The notes: a model not told the origin generated them from the letters alone. Counted from the stretch's first letter, positions 25,400 to 35,219 are shown. The stretch is 64,000 nucleotides of DNA from JAFKKS01 sp050187875 (GCA_050187875.1 JBFWXB010000002.1:124001-188000); one strand, 5' to 3'. Translations and numbers: made by a program.

Positions 25400-27478
25400 C
25401 TACTGCACGCGCACGACGACGCTCTCGGCCGCTCCGCGCGCGTCCGTCACCGTCAGGCGCACGAATCCCGGCCCATCCGGCGACCAGAACACGGTTCGCC
25501 GCGGGCCGCTTGTCGGAAGCGGCATGCCGTTGACGAGGACAGTCCAGGGCCCCTGCCCGCCGGCAATCTTGAGCGCCAGCGGTTCGGCCTTGCCGTCGTG
25601 ACGTGAGAGATCGAGCCGCGCGCCATCGGGCGGAAACAGGATGCGGAGCGCCTCGCGCCGCGGGCCCGCCCCGCTATTTGCCCGGCCGAAGCGTTGCAGC
25701 GGCGGCGGGAGCTTCGCGGTCGTCGCCATCAGCGTCCCCTTCGGAACCGGCGGCAACGGCGCGGGCGCCGTGCCGAGGCGCGCGAAGGCGTCGAACAAGA
25801 TCGGCGCCGCCGTCGTGCGCCCGAGAATCCCCGGGACCGGCGCGCCGTCAGGCCGCCCGACCCAGACGCCGATCGTATGCTTGCCGTCGAAGCCGACCGA
25901 CCACGCGTCGCGATAGCCGTAGCTCGTGCCGGTCTTGAAGGCGATGCGTCCGCCAACAGCATTCTCGGGCGGCGGCGCGCCAATCAGCACATTGCCGACC
26001 TGCCAGGCGGCGACCGGATCAAGCAACCGTTGCGGCGGTCGCGCCTTCACGCGATCGGCGACGCGCTCGATCAGCGGCACCGTCGTGCCCAGCCGCGCGA
26101 GGCCGGCATAAAGCATGGTCAGGTCCTTGAGCGTGACGCCGACGCCGCCGAGCCCCATCGCAAGGCCCGGGATTTCGCCCGGCGGCAGGACGAGCGATGC
26201 GCCCGCCTGCGCCAGACGTGCCGTCAGGCGTGGGGCGCGGATGGCGTCGAGAACGGCGACTGCGGGAACATTGAGCGAGAACTGCAGGGCGTGACGCACG
26301 GTCACGGTGCCCTGATAGCTAAGATCGAAATTCTCCGGTGCGTAGGTGCCGTAGCGGAACGGGCGGTCCTCGATCAGCGTCTCGGGATGGATAAGCCCGT
26401 CCTCGAAGCCGATACCGTAGATGAACGGCTTCAAGGTCGAGCCAGGTGAGCGCAGCGCCTGGGTGAGATCGACCTGACCGGCGCGCGCCACGTCGAAATA
26501 TCCAGCCGAGGCGACGCGGGCGAGGATTTCGCCGGACGCATGATCGACGACGAGGATTGCAACCGACACATTCGGGCCGAGGAGATGCGCGCGCTCGCGC
26601 GCGAGGTCCTCGAGGCTGCGCTGCAATGACGCAGCGATGGTGAGGCGATGCACCGTTTCGTTTGATTCGGCAGCGAGCACGGCATCGGCCGCGTGCGGCG
26701 CCAGCGCCGGCATGGCGCGCCGCGTTGTCGGGATCGGCTCCGCCCGCGCGGCGGCGAGTTCGTCCGACGCGATGGAACGCACCGCGGCGATACGCTCGAG
26801 CACTCTCGTCCGCGCCGCGCGCGCCGCCTGCGGGTAGCGGTCCGGCCTGCGCGCTTCAGGCGACTGCGGCAGCGCGACGAGCAATGCCCGTTCACCAAGC
26901 GAGAGCTTGCGTGGCTCCTTGCCGAAATAAATCAACGAGGCGGCGCGCACGCCCTCGATATTGCCGCCGAATGGCGCGAGGTTGAGATAGAGCGTGAGGA
27001 TCTCGTCTTTGCTCAGCGTACGCTCGAGCTCAATGGCGCGAACGGCCTGATGCAGCTTCGCCAGAAGGCTGCGCTCCGCGCGCGGCTCGATCAGGCGGGC
27101 GACCTGCATGGTTAAGGTCGAGCCGCCGGACACGATGCGTCCATTAACGACAAGCTGCAACGCGGCGCGCGCCATCGCGAATGGGTCGACGCCGTGATGC
27201 GCGCGGAAGCGCTTGTCCTCATAAGCGATCAGCGCGTCGACATAGCGCGGATCGACCTCGTCGAGAGAGACCGGCAAGCGCCAGCGGCCCTCCGGCGTCG
27301 TGTAGGCGCGCAGGAGCTTTCCGTTGCGGTCGAGCACGATCGACGAGAAGGGGGTGTCGCTGTCGCGCGGCGCGGGACCGAGCGAGACGATCCACGCCGC
27401 CGAAACAGCAATCAATGCGATGAGCAGGAAGCCGGCAATTATCGCAGCGTGACGAAAGCCTCGCCGGTTGCATGGCAT
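25400..27478 (-). CDS. pbpC: Penicillin-binding protein 1C (bifunctional peptidoglycan synthase)
   Basis: A 692-residue protein anchored by one N-terminal helix (about residues 10-33). A glycosyltransferase family 51 domain follows (ALIAYEDKRFRAHHGVD; GGSTLTMQVARL). The transpeptidase domain has the serine tetrad SxxK in SPGSTLKPF, SLN in FSLNVPAV, and KTGTS. The last 90 residues match the C-terminal PbpC extension (ARLDLSRHDGKAEPL and TVLVNG). It lies next to the alpha-2-macroglobulin gene, as in many proteobacteria. ATG 27478 starts right before the membrane helix; the open frame extends upstream through a repeat. Confidence 0.93.
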   Translation of the reverse strand: MPCNRRGFRHAAIIAGFLLIALIAVSAAWIVSLGPAPRDSDTPFSSIVLDRNGKLLRAYTTPEGRWRLPVSLDEVDPRYVDALIAYEDKRFRAHHGVDPFAMARAALQLVVNGRIVSGGSTLTMQVARLIEPRAERSLLAKLHQAVRAIELERTLSKDEILTLYLNLAPFGGNIEGVRAASLIYFGKEPRKLSLGERALLVALPQSPEARRPDRYPQAARAARTRVLERIAAVRSIASDELAAARAEPIPTTRRAMPALAPHAADAVLAAESNETVHRLTIAASLQRSLEDLARERAHLLGPNVSVAILVVDHASGEILARVASAGYFDVARAGQVDLTQALRSPGSTLKPFIYGIGFEDGLIHPETLIEDRPFRYGTYAPENFDLSYQGTVTVRHALQFSLNVPAVAVLDAIRAPRLTARLAQAGASLVLPPGEIPGLAMGLGGVGVTLKDLTMLYAGLARLGTTVPLIERVADRVKARPPQRLLDPVAAWQVGNVLIGAPPPENAVGGRIAFKTGTSYGYRDAWSVGFDGKHTIGVWVGRPDGAPVPGILGRTTAAPILFDAFARLGTAPAPLPPVPKGTLMATTAKLPPPLQRFGRANSGAGPRREALRILFPPDGARLDLSRHDGKAEPLALKIAGGQGPWTVLVNGMPLPTSGPRRTVFWSPDGPGFVRLTVTDARGAAESVVVRVQ

Positions 27479-27481
27479 ATT

Positions 27482-27609
27482 CCCTCCCCCCTTGAGGGGG
27501 AGGGTTAGGAAGGGGGATGTCCTTTCGTCTCTTTCGGCTGAACACATACCCTCCTCCCGATCATCGTCCGCATGCGGACGATGATCGACCTCCCCCTCAA
27601 GGGGGGAGG
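27482..27609. repeat. Complex inverted repeat with a perfect 28-bp palindrome
   Basis: Outer arms are a purine-rich/pyrimidine-rich pair (27482-27504 and 27589-27609), built from CCTCCCC and TTGAGGGGG blocks. The centre holds a perfect 28-base palindrome at 27559-27586 (GATCATCGTCCG and its complement around CATG). The element fills the gap between the alpha-2-macroglobulin stop and the pbpC start. Similar repeats are scattered in Hyphomicrobiales genomes; copy number here cannot be seen. Confidence 0.65.
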
Positions 27610-27676
27610 TGATTGGAGATTGGCGGTCCGCCTGAACCTTCATTGCAGCGTCCCGATCAGATGAAATGTCCAATCG

Positions 27677-30600
27677 TCACTTCGCCGCCTGGACCTCGAT
27701 CGTCCCCGTACCGGTGCGGCCAAAACGATCGGGGCGGTACATGTCCTCGACGATCGCCTGCGGAAGTACATAGCGGCCGGGAGAGACCGCGCGGACGACA
27801 TAAGCCACCGTGAACACCGCCGGATCGCCGCCCTTGCGCTCGAACGCCGCCGTGAATCGATCGTCGCGGAATTCGGTGTGCACCGGCTCCGCGGCGTCGG
27901 AAATCCAGGACAGCGTGCCGGTGTCGCCCGACGAGACGAGGCGCGGATTGTCGATCTCGAAGCCGGCCGGCAGATAGTCCGCGACGATGACGCGGGCGAA
28001 CTGCGGCTGTGGCTCGGTCATCTTCAGCACCACGACGAAGCGCTGGTTCTGCACGGCTTTGGTCGGATCGGCCGCTTCGCCTTCGAGCGTGTGATAGCTG
28101 CGCTCGATCTTGAAGCCGCGTTCCGCCGCCGGTTCCGGCGTGATTGGTGCGCCGCTCACGGTGACGACTGCTTGCAGGTCGGCGGCCCCCGTGTTGCTCA
28201 CCTTGATCGGAGCCGTGAGATCGGCCGCCGGGACGCGGCGATAGTACGACCCGCGCCGCGTCTCCCCACCGACATCGATCACCGCGCCCGTGTCCTTGCC
28301 GAGCGCACGTGCCGCAAGGATGAGCCAGGCCTGTTCCTGCGTCGACGTATAGGGTGTGAGCGCACGCGCCGCCTCGATGCGCGAGACGGCGCTCGTGATC
28401 GTCGACCGTGGCGCGCCGCCTTCCGAGGCGAGCGTCACGAGAGCCGCGGAGTCGCGCAGGATCGAGCCGAAATCGGTGCGGCCGAGCTCGAGCTTCGGCT
28501 GCGGCGCGATCGATTGCAGCGCGGCAGTGTAGACGCGCTCCGCCCGTGCACGGTCGCCCAGCATACCGAGCGCCGCGGCGATCTGCGCCTTCGCGATCGG
28601 CGTCGCCAGCGCGTTGAGTTTCGTATCGGCAAGGTATCGCAAGTCGCCGATCGGCGCGACGCCGTTGCGCGCAAGAACGTAGAGCGCATAGGCGAGCTCG
28701 CGCCCGCCGTCCTTCTCCGGCTCCGGCGCATTGGCGACGAAGTTGCGCAGACGGTCGAGCGCGAGCTTGAACGGCGTGTCGGAAACGACGAAGCCCTTTT
28801 CACGCGCGCGGGTGAGGAAATCCGTCACATAGGCGTCGAGCCAGGCGTCGTCGCCGCCGGTCGACCAGAGGCCGAAAGAACCGTTCGATCCTTGCCGCGC
28901 CAGCAGACGCTCGATGGCCCCGCGGATGCGCTCGTCGATTCCAGTATCGAGTGCGAGCTGGCTCTCGCTCGCGAGTTCGTTGGCGTAGAGGAGCGGCATC
29001 GCGCGGCTGGTGATCTGCTCCGAGCAGCCGAACGGGTAGCGATCGAGCGCCTGCAGGAGCGCGGCGACATCGAGCGCCGTGGATGGCCCGACGGACAACG
29101 CCACCGATCCCGTGCCCGGCACGAAGTCGGAGAACACGTCGTTGGAGAGCGTCAGGCTCTCGCCTTTGGCGAGCGGCTTGACCGTGCGGCGCGCGAGCAC
29201 TTGCGTCGCCGGCTTCACCGTCAGCGGATAGCTGCGCTCCAGCGCGAATCCGCCCGGGCCGCTCACCTGGATGGTAACGCTGCCGTTGCCCACGCCCGAT
29301 GCCGCGAGCGGCAAGGTCACGCCGGCGCGCTGTTTGGCCGCGAGCTGCAGTGTCTGCGATGCGTTCGCGCCGACCTTGAGCGGACCATCGCTGCTGACCC
29401 GCAGGCGGTACTCGCCCGCCTGCCCTTCGACATTGTCGAGGTCGAGGCGCACGCCGCCGCTGTCGCCGGTAAGCAGGAAACGCGGCAAGGTCGTCGTCAG
29501 CACGACCGGGTCGCGCACGATCACGTCGCCCGAGGCATGGCCAACCTTGCCCTTGCTCCAGGCCACCGCCATCACGCGCACGGTGCCGGCGAAAGCGGGA
29601 ATATCGAAGGCAACCTCGGCGGTTCCGTCGGCGCCGACGGTGATCACACCCGAGAAGAGCGCGAGCGGCGCCTGCGTCGGCGGCGTACCGCTGAGCGCCG
29701 CACCTGCGGCGTCGCCGCCGGTGCGGATCTGCCCGCGCGTGCCCTGCATGCCGTCGATCAGCTGGCCGTAGAGGTCGCGGATTTCCGCCGCGAGCTTGCG
29801 CTGGCCGAGGTAATAGTCGTCGGGCGACGGCGGCTTGTAATTGGTCAGGTTGAGGATGCCGACATCGACTGCGGCGACGGTGATGCGCGCCTCCTCGCCG
29901 GCCGCGACGCCGTCGATCTTGAGGGGGATGCGCAGCGGCGCGTTCGGGCGCATCACGTCCGGCAACTTCATCGCCACGCCGAGGGTGCGCGCCTTGCGCT
30001 CAACCGTGAACCACTGCACGCCGATGGCGCGGCCGGGCATGCGCTTCGCCTGCTCGTCGAGCGGACGGCGCAATGTCGCGACGAGATAGGCGCCGGTGCC
30101 CCACCCTTCGCCGACATCGAGCGCGACGTTTGCCGTGCCCTCCTTCACATCGATCGTCTTGGTCGCGAGCAGCTTGTCGCCGATCACGGCGAGCTGGAGC
30201 TTGCCGGCGGCCCGCGCCGTGACCGCGACATTCATCGTCTCGCCGGCGCGATATCCCGGCTTGTCGAGCGCGATCTCCAAAAGGTCCGGCGTGTCCGCCG
30301 ACGCCTCGGCGTAGAAGCCGGCGTCGAAGGCGATCGAGGTCAACGGTCCGTCGGGATCGTCGGTCGAGACCTCGAGACGATAGCGGCCCCACGCGACCGG
30401 CAGGGCGATGCGGCCCGGCGCACCGGCCGCGACATCGACGGTACCGTCGGCGACGCGCTTCGTCTGCTTGACGGGCTCATAGTCCCAACTGCCGCTCTGG
30501 CGGTACCACTGATAGCGCGTTTCGATCTTGACCAGCTCGTAACGCAATCCCTTGCGTTCGATCGGCTTGCCGTCGGGTGCAACCATCACAACGTCGAAGG

Positions 30601-32881
30601 TCGCCGACGCACCGTCGCTCAGCGCCTTGCCCGAGAACAGCGGCTTCACGCCGATCATCGGGCCTGACGGCACCACTGGCAGCGTGACGTTGCGCTCGAC
30701 AGCGCGCCCGCCGGGTTCAGCGAGGCGCACGACGACTTGCGCTTCGAGGGGCTTCGTCGAGGCCGGCAGCTTGTCGAGCGCGACCGTGAATGTCGCTTTC
30801 CCCTGCGCATCGGTCTGCGGCAGATCCTCGAGCGGCTGCTTCTCGCTCGTCGCTTCCTCATCTGCTACACCGAATTGGTAGCCGGCGAGACCGGGACGCT
30901 CCTTCGCCGGCGCGATGTTCACCTCGCCGTCGAGATCGAGCGCCGAGCCTGGCGCGCCGTAAAGATAACGGCCTTCGACGGAAATCTCGGCCGGCTGCGT
31001 CTTGGAAATCTTGTCAGCGCGGGCGGAGAGCGTCAGCTCCAGCCGCTCCGGCACATAATCCTCGACCATAAAGCTCGTCTGGCCGACCGCCGCGCCCTTC
31101 GGATCGACATAGGCGCGCACGCGCCAGGTGCCGGTCGGCGCGGAATTGACGATCGGTACGCTGACGGCGCGGCCGCCCATGCCTTCGTCTTGCGTCAGGG
31201 TGCGGCGATATTCCACGCCGTCCGGGCGCTCCATGACGAGTGTCAGCGGCACACCGGTCGCGGCCGCACCTTGCGGGTCACGCAGCAACGCTGCGACGTG
31301 CACCGTTTCGCCCGAGCGATAGACGCCGCGCTCGGTATAGACGAAGGCGTCGAGCCCGGTCGGCGCGGCGCGGCCGGCAACGCCGCGATCGGAAAGGTCG
31401 AAGGCCGCCGATTTCAGGCTCAGAAAGGCGTAATCGCCCTTCGGGTCGGTGGCGACGATCATCGCCGGCGAAAGGCCGCCCTCCCCGCGCGCGAGGCCGC
31501 TCTCGAAATGCACCGCGCCGGACGCGTCGGTCGTGCGCGTCGCCAGCGTCTCGTTGTTGCGCGCCAGGAGACGCACCTCGATGCCGGCCTTCGCATCCGT
31601 CGTCGCCAGCGACTGCACGAAGGCGTGCACGCCATCGCCACCGGAAAAGGCGGTCAGACCGAGGTCGGAGACGATGAACCACTGCGTCGCAAGCGTGTAA
31701 TAGTCGTCGGACGCGGGGCCCTTCGGCTCGGCGCTCATGGCGTAGACGCCGGCGTTAAGATCGCCGACGGCCTGATCGATGGGGAACGCGGTCGTCACGT
31801 CGGCATTGAGCGTCGCGTCTACCTGCAGATCGCCCTTCCAGACCTCGACCCCGCGCTCGTTGCCGAGCTGCTCGATGTCATAGCGCGACAAGTTGCGCTG
31901 AAAGTCCGAGCCGAGCACCGTGTTGAGCAGATTGCGGTCACCGATGCGGTAGATCTTCACGGCGACGTCGCGCGTGTTGACGCTCACGACGGGAATGCCG
32001 CGCTGGCCGTTGCGCGGCAGCACGTAAGCTTTGCCGCTGAAATGAACGGACGGCTTCCGGTCGCGGACATAGATGTTGTAGTCGGCGGAGCGCACAAGCG
32101 GCTCCTTCACCGTCGAGGGAAGGCCCGCCCGCAGCGTGACGGCGTAGCGTTCGCCGTGCTTCACGCCCTCGATGCAAAGCTGCTTCTCCGCGGCGGTGAG
32201 CGCCGGCTTGTCCATGCCGGCGACGGCGACGAAGGGCGAGAAGTCGGTGCGTTTACTCGGAAGTTCCTCGGAGAACTGGAAGCAGATGCGCGGCGAAGCG
32301 GAATCGGAATCGACCGAATAGTCGAGAATTCTGAAACCGTGCTGGGCGCGCATCTGCTCGTAGAGCGCGCGAACATCGGCGACTTCGCGCTGTTCGAGCG
32401 AGAAGCGCAGCGTATCGAGAGCCGGCCGCCATAGCGAACGGTCGGCAAAGGCGCGGCTGAGCACATTGAGCGCGTCCGCCTCCTCGCCGCCGTTTCCGGC
32501 GCGCTGATAGGCGATGTAAGCGGCGGTCGACGCGCGCTCCAACAGGTTCGCGCGCTCGGAGCCATCCTTCGGCACGAGTTGCAGGATCGTTCGCGCAAGA
32601 CGCAGCCAGGTGGCGCTGTCGGCGGGCTGAACGGTCGCGAGCTGCGAAAGGGCGGTGAGCCCGGCCTTATAATCGCGCTTCGCGAAAGCGTCGTCCGCTT
32701 CGCGCCGCAGCGCTGACGCCGGCTTGGTGACGTCGCCGGCATCCTGTTTGATCTGGGCTTCCAATTTGATCGCCGCGTCGGCGAGTTCGTCGCGCTGATA
32801 CGCCTTATCGGCGGCGAAGGACGAAACACTGGAAAAGACGACCACGGCGGCGGTCAGGCCTGCGCGAAGAGCGGTCAACAT
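27677..32881 (-). CDS. Alpha-2-macroglobulin family protein (bacterial protease trap, YfhM/ECAM-like)
   Basis: A 1734-residue periplasmic protein, close to the size of E. coli YfhM. A Sec signal (LRAGLTAAVVVFSSVSSFA) is followed by ADKAYQ with no lipobox cysteine, so it should be soluble in the periplasm rather than lipid-anchored. A helical tetratricopeptide-like N-terminal stretch (about 30-180) comes before the MG domains. The bait region is likely around 1040-1130. The thioester motif GCSEQ is present with Cys about 1286 in YPFGCSEQITSRAMP, followed by the helical thioester-domain barrel. It probably traps proteases that get past the outer membrane, guarding the wall that PbpC repairs. 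RBS is GGAGG, 8 bases upstream. Confidence 0.92.
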   Translation of the reverse strand: MLTALRAGLTAAVVVFSSVSSFAADKAYQRDELADAAIKLEAQIKQDAGDVTKPASALRREADDAFAKRDYKAGLTALSQLATVQPADSATWLRLARTILQLVPKDGSERANLLERASTAAYIAYQRAGNGGEEADALNVLSRAFADRSLWRPALDTLRFSLEQREVADVRALYEQMRAQHGFRILDYSVDSDSASPRICFQFSEELPSKRTDFSPFVAVAGMDKPALTAAEKQLCIEGVKHGERYAVTLRAGLPSTVKEPLVRSADYNIYVRDRKPSVHFSGKAYVLPRNGQRGIPVVSVNTRDVAVKIYRIGDRNLLNTVLGSDFQRNLSRYDIEQLGNERGVEVWKGDLQVDATLNADVTTAFPIDQAVGDLNAGVYAMSAEPKGPASDDYYTLATQWFIVSDLGLTAFSGGDGVHAFVQSLATTDAKAGIEVRLLARNNETLATRTTDASGAVHFESGLARGEGGLSPAMIVATDPKGDYAFLSLKSAAFDLSDRGVAGRAAPTGLDAFVYTERGVYRSGETVHVAALLRDPQGAAATGVPLTLVMERPDGVEYRRTLTQDEGMGGRAVSVPIVNSAPTGTWRVRAYVDPKGAAVGQTSFMVEDYVPERLELTLSARADKISKTQPAEISVEGRYLYGAPGSALDLDGEVNIAPAKERPGLAGYQFGVADEEATSEKQPLEDLPQTDAQGKATFTVALDKLPASTKPLEAQVVVRLAEPGGRAVERNVTLPVVPSGPMIGVKPLFSGKALSDGASATFDVVMVAPDGKPIERKGLRYELVKIETRYQWYRQSGSWDYEPVKQTKRVADGTVDVAAGAPGRIALPVAWGRYRLEVSTDDPDGPLTSIAFDAGFYAEASADTPDLLEIALDKPGYRAGETMNVAVTARAAGKLQLAVIGDKLLATKTIDVKEGTANVALDVGEGWGTGAYLVATLRRPLDEQAKRMPGRAIGVQWFTVERKARTLGVAMKLPDVMRPNAPLRIPLKIDGVAAGEEARITVAAVDVGILNLTNYKPPSPDDYYLGQRKLAAEIRDLYGQLIDGMQGTRGQIRTGGDAAGAALSGTPPTQAPLALFSGVITVGADGTAEVAFDIPAFAGTVRVMAVAWSKGKVGHASGDVIVRDPVVLTTTLPRFLLTGDSGGVRLDLDNVEGQAGEYRLRVSSDGPLKVGANASQTLQLAAKQRAGVTLPLAASGVGNGSVTIQVSGPGGFALERSYPLTVKPATQVLARRTVKPLAKGESLTLSNDVFSDFVPGTGSVALSVGPSTALDVAALLQALDRYPFGCSEQITSRAMPLLYANELASESQLALDTGIDERIRGAIERLLARQGSNGSFGLWSTGGDDAWLDAYVTDFLTRAREKGFVVSDTPFKLALDRLRNFVANAPEPEKDGGRELAYALYVLARNGVAPIGDLRYLADTKLNALATPIAKAQIAAALGMLGDRARAERVYTAALQSIAPQPKLELGRTDFGSILRDSAALVTLASEGGAPRSTITSAVSRIEAARALTPYTSTQEQAWLILAARALGKDTGAVIDVGGETRRGSYYRRVPAADLTAPIKVSNTGAADLQAVVTVSGAPITPEPAAERGFKIERSYHTLEGEAADPTKAVQNQRFVVVLKMTEPQPQFARVIVADYLPAGFEIDNPRLVSSGDTGTLSWISDAAEPVHTEFRDDRFTAAFERKGGDPAVFTVAYVVRAVSPGRYVLPQAIVEDMYRPDRFGRTGTGTIEVQAAK

Positions 32882-33047
32882 CTGAAATCCTCCCCTCCGG
32901 CAAAAAAGCCACCGGAGTCGCACATGAATCCATTCGCCAATCGTGTCGGACTCGTGGCGCAGCAATGTTGCTGGAGTATTGCGTCGCGCACCGCGGAAAG
33001 AATTTTATTGTAACAATCAGCGCGAACTCGCGGGCGAGCAACGACGC

Positions 33048-34454
33048 CTACGCGCCACGCGGCTCCGACAGCGTGGCAAACGGTCGCGCGCTTTCAAAGG
33101 CCCGCGCCGCCCGCAGAACGAGCGCATCCTGCCGCGCCGGCCCGACGATCTGCAGTCCGATCGGCAAGCCGTCCGACGTGAACCCGCATGGAACCGAGGC
33201 GGCCGGCTGCTGGGTTAGGTTAAACGGATAAGTGAACGGCGACCAGTTCAGCCAATTGTCGCCGTAGTCGCCAGACGCCGGCGTGTCGCGCCCCGCTTCC
33301 AAAGCCGGGATCGGCATTTGCGGGGAGAGCAGCAGGTCGTAGCGCTCGTGGAAGCGCGCCATCGTATTGGCGAGGTCGGCCCGGCGGTTATAGGCATTGA
33401 GATAGTCGGCAACGCCGTAGCGGGCGCCGTCTTGCGCCATCCGCAGGAACCCCGGCTCCATCTTGTCGCGGATATTTGCCGGAATCGCCGCGACGATGGT
33501 CGCGGAGACCGCGCCCCAGATCTCATGGATCGTTGCTTCGGCGGCGCCAAGATCGGGGTCCGCCTCCTCGACGATCGCGCCGAGATCGCGAAACGCATCG
33601 GCTGTCGCCGCGGTCGCCTTGGCGACCTCTGGATTGACCTTTGCGGCGGTGCCGAGCCGCGGGCTGAACGCGATGCGGAGGCCGCGAACCCCATCATCAA
33701 GCCCGATGCGATAGTCCGGCGCCGGCGTATTCCAAGCCGCCATGTCGCGTTCATCGATACCGGCGAGAACATTGAGCATCAGCGCCGCATCGGTGACGGT
33801 GCGCGTCAGCGGCCCGAGATGCGCCAGGACCGTGAAGGGCGAGGCCGGATAGGCCGGCACACGGCCGAAGCTCGGCTTGATGCCGAAGACGCCAGTGAAG
33901 GCGGCCGGGATGCGGATCGAGCCGGCCCCGTCGGTGCCGATATGCAGCCAGCCAAGATTAAGGAGCGCCGCGGCCGCCGCCCCGCCGGACGAGCCGCCGG
34001 TCGTGCGGTCGAGCTTCCAAGGGTTGCGGGTGATGCCGGTGAGCGGCGAATGACAGGCGCCGATCCAGCCGAACTCCGGCAAGGTGGTCTTGCCGAGCAT
34101 GACGGCGCCCTGCTCGCGCAGCCGCGCGACGGCGGGCGCATCCTCCGTCATCGGGTTCGTGTCGGTCGTTGCCGAGCCTTTGCGGCACGGCAGGTCCTTC
34201 ATCCAGACATTATCCTTCACGGTCGCGGGCACGCCGTCGACTAGCCCCTGCGGCGCGCCCTTCGCCCAGCGCGCCTCCGAGGCCCTGGCCGCGGCGAGCG
34301 CCCCCTTCTCATCGACCAGGATGAAGGCGTTGACGATCGGGTTGAGGTTCGCGATGCGCGCGAAGACATCCTTCGTCACCTCGACCGGTGACAATTGGCG
34401 ACGGCGATAGAGGCGCAGCAAATCGGCGGCGGTCAGATCAAGAATGTCGGTCAT
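33048..34454 (-). CDS. Amidase (amidase signature family)
   Basis: A 468-residue hydrolase. The Ser-cisSer-Lys triad is visible: Lys in PATVKDNVW, the cis-Ser in TTGGSSGGAAAA and nucleophile Ser in GTDGAGSIRIPA. The N-terminal LTAADLLRLYRRRQLSPVEV is common to the family. The substrate (aliphatic amide, aryl amide or Glu-tRNA-Gln) is not shown; GatA is less likely because GatA-specific flanks and neighbours gatB/gatC are absent. It stands alone on the minus strand with a 166-bp gap before it. Confidence 0.9.
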   Translation of the reverse strand: MTDILDLTAADLLRLYRRRQLSPVEVTKDVFARIANLNPIVNAFILVDEKGALAAARASEARWAKGAPQGLVDGVPATVKDNVWMKDLPCRKGSATTDTNPMTEDAPAVARLREQGAVMLGKTTLPEFGWIGACHSPLTGITRNPWKLDRTTGGSSGGAAAAALLNLGWLHIGTDGAGSIRIPAAFTGVFGIKPSFGRVPAYPASPFTVLAHLGPLTRTVTDAALMLNVLAGIDERDMAAWNTPAPDYRIGLDDGVRGLRIAFSPRLGTAAKVNPEVAKATAATADAFRDLGAIVEEADPDLGAAEATIHEIWGAVSATIVAAIPANIRDKMEPGFLRMAQDGARYGVADYLNAYNRRADLANTMARFHERYDLLLSPQMPIPALEAGRDTPASGDYGDNWLNWSPFTYPFNLTQQPAASVPCGFTSDGLPIGLQIVGPARQDALVLRAARAFESARPFATLSEPRGA

Positions 34455-34532
34455 GGGAAAATGGCTGCAGGTTGTGGGCGCGCCAGCATGTCAGCGAGCG
34501 CGGAGCAGTGCAATGCCGCCTCGCCGCCAGCC

Positions 34533-34880
34533 CTATCCATATTTCTTCGCGAAATCCGCATCGCTCATCGTCAGATAGATGAGCCCTTCGACGAAGCCGA
34601 CAATCGTCGGAATGCCCGTCCAAAAGAAGAGGATGTACAAGATCCCCTGCCCCACGCGGCCCAGATAGAATTTGTGGACGCCAAATGTGCCGAGCAGGAT
34701 CGCGAACAACGCTGCGGCGACCCGGCTGCGGCCGCTTGGGGTCGTTGCGCCGAAAGGTCCCGGCGCCGGCATCTGCCGCACCCCGCATTTCGGGCAAATC
34801 TCGGCCCGCGCGTCGATGATCGCGCCGCAATTGCTGCAGTACTTCTCGTTGGCGTTTCGTGTGACAGCGGTGTCGGCCAC
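34533..34880 (-). CDS. Zinc-ribbon TM2-domain membrane protein
   Basis: A 115-residue protein with an N-terminal zinc ribbon (CSNCG and CPKCG at about 15-18 and 30-33), a Pro-rich linker and a C-terminal TM2 domain of two helices with the short loop GVHKFYLGRVGQGILY. The conserved motif between helices is typical of TM2 proteins. The start codon is GTG at 34880 with GGGAGCGAAAC before it. Role is unknown; the ribbon may bind metal or another protein. Confidence 0.88.
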   Translation of the reverse strand: MADTAVTRNANEKYCSNCGAIIDARAEICPKCGVRQMPAPGPFGATTPSGRSRVAAALFAILLGTFGVHKFYLGRVGQGILYILFFWTGIPTIVGFVEGLIYLTMSDADFAKKYG

Positions 34881-34973
34881 GTTTCGCTCCCACGTCGGTC
34901 TGGGTTCAGGCCTGCGCAGATCATCGTGCCCACATTAGCAGACGCCGGACGTCCGCTCCACGCCGCGCGACGC

Positions 34974-35050
34974 TGGCGACCCCGGGAGGACTCGAACCTC
35001 CGACCTTCAGCTTAGAAGGCTGCTGCTCTATCCAGCTGAGCTACGGGGCC
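34974..35050 (-). tRNA. tRNA-Arg(TCT), CCA encoded
   Basis: A 77-base cloverleaf on the minus strand. The acceptor stem is GGCCCCG with CGGGGTC, the D arm is TAGCTCAGCTGGATAGAGCA, the anticodon loop is CTTCTAA, and the T arm is GGAGGTTCGAGTCCTCC. CCA is encoded after discriminator G. Its first 27 bases are identical to the tRNA-Arg(TCG) gene at 37471. Confidence 0.96.
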
Positions 35051-35177
35051 ATCGCTGCATCTTTAATGCATGAACGTGCGCGGCGGGAGCCTGTTTCGCA
35101 CGGCACTGGCGCGGTCCGCTCACTGACCGGCAGCGCGGCCTTCGCAATCCGGCATGTCGCGGTGCCGTTTCGGCAGC

Positions 35178-35219
35178 TTGACACCGGCGCGGAGGCGCAT
35201 TGCATACTGTTGTGTACAA
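35178..35219 (+). promoter_or_regulatory. Promoter with overlapping GntR-type operator upstream of orphan binding-protein gene
   Basis: A -35 box TTGACA is at 35178-35183 and a likely -10 box CATACT at 35203-35208 (19-base spacer; TGCATA at 35201 is an alternative with 17). The imperfect palindrome TTGTGTACAA at 35210-35219 covers the expected transcription start. TTGTnTACAA is the kind of site bound by GntR/FadR-type repressors. It shares half-sites with the site at 60369. Confidence 0.5.

Noticed and set aside
27878..30667. 929-codon plus-strand frame opposite the alpha-2-macroglobulin gene
   Set aside because: Arg/His/Asp-rich composition typical of antisense frames in GC-rich genes; the minus-strand protein has clear motifs.
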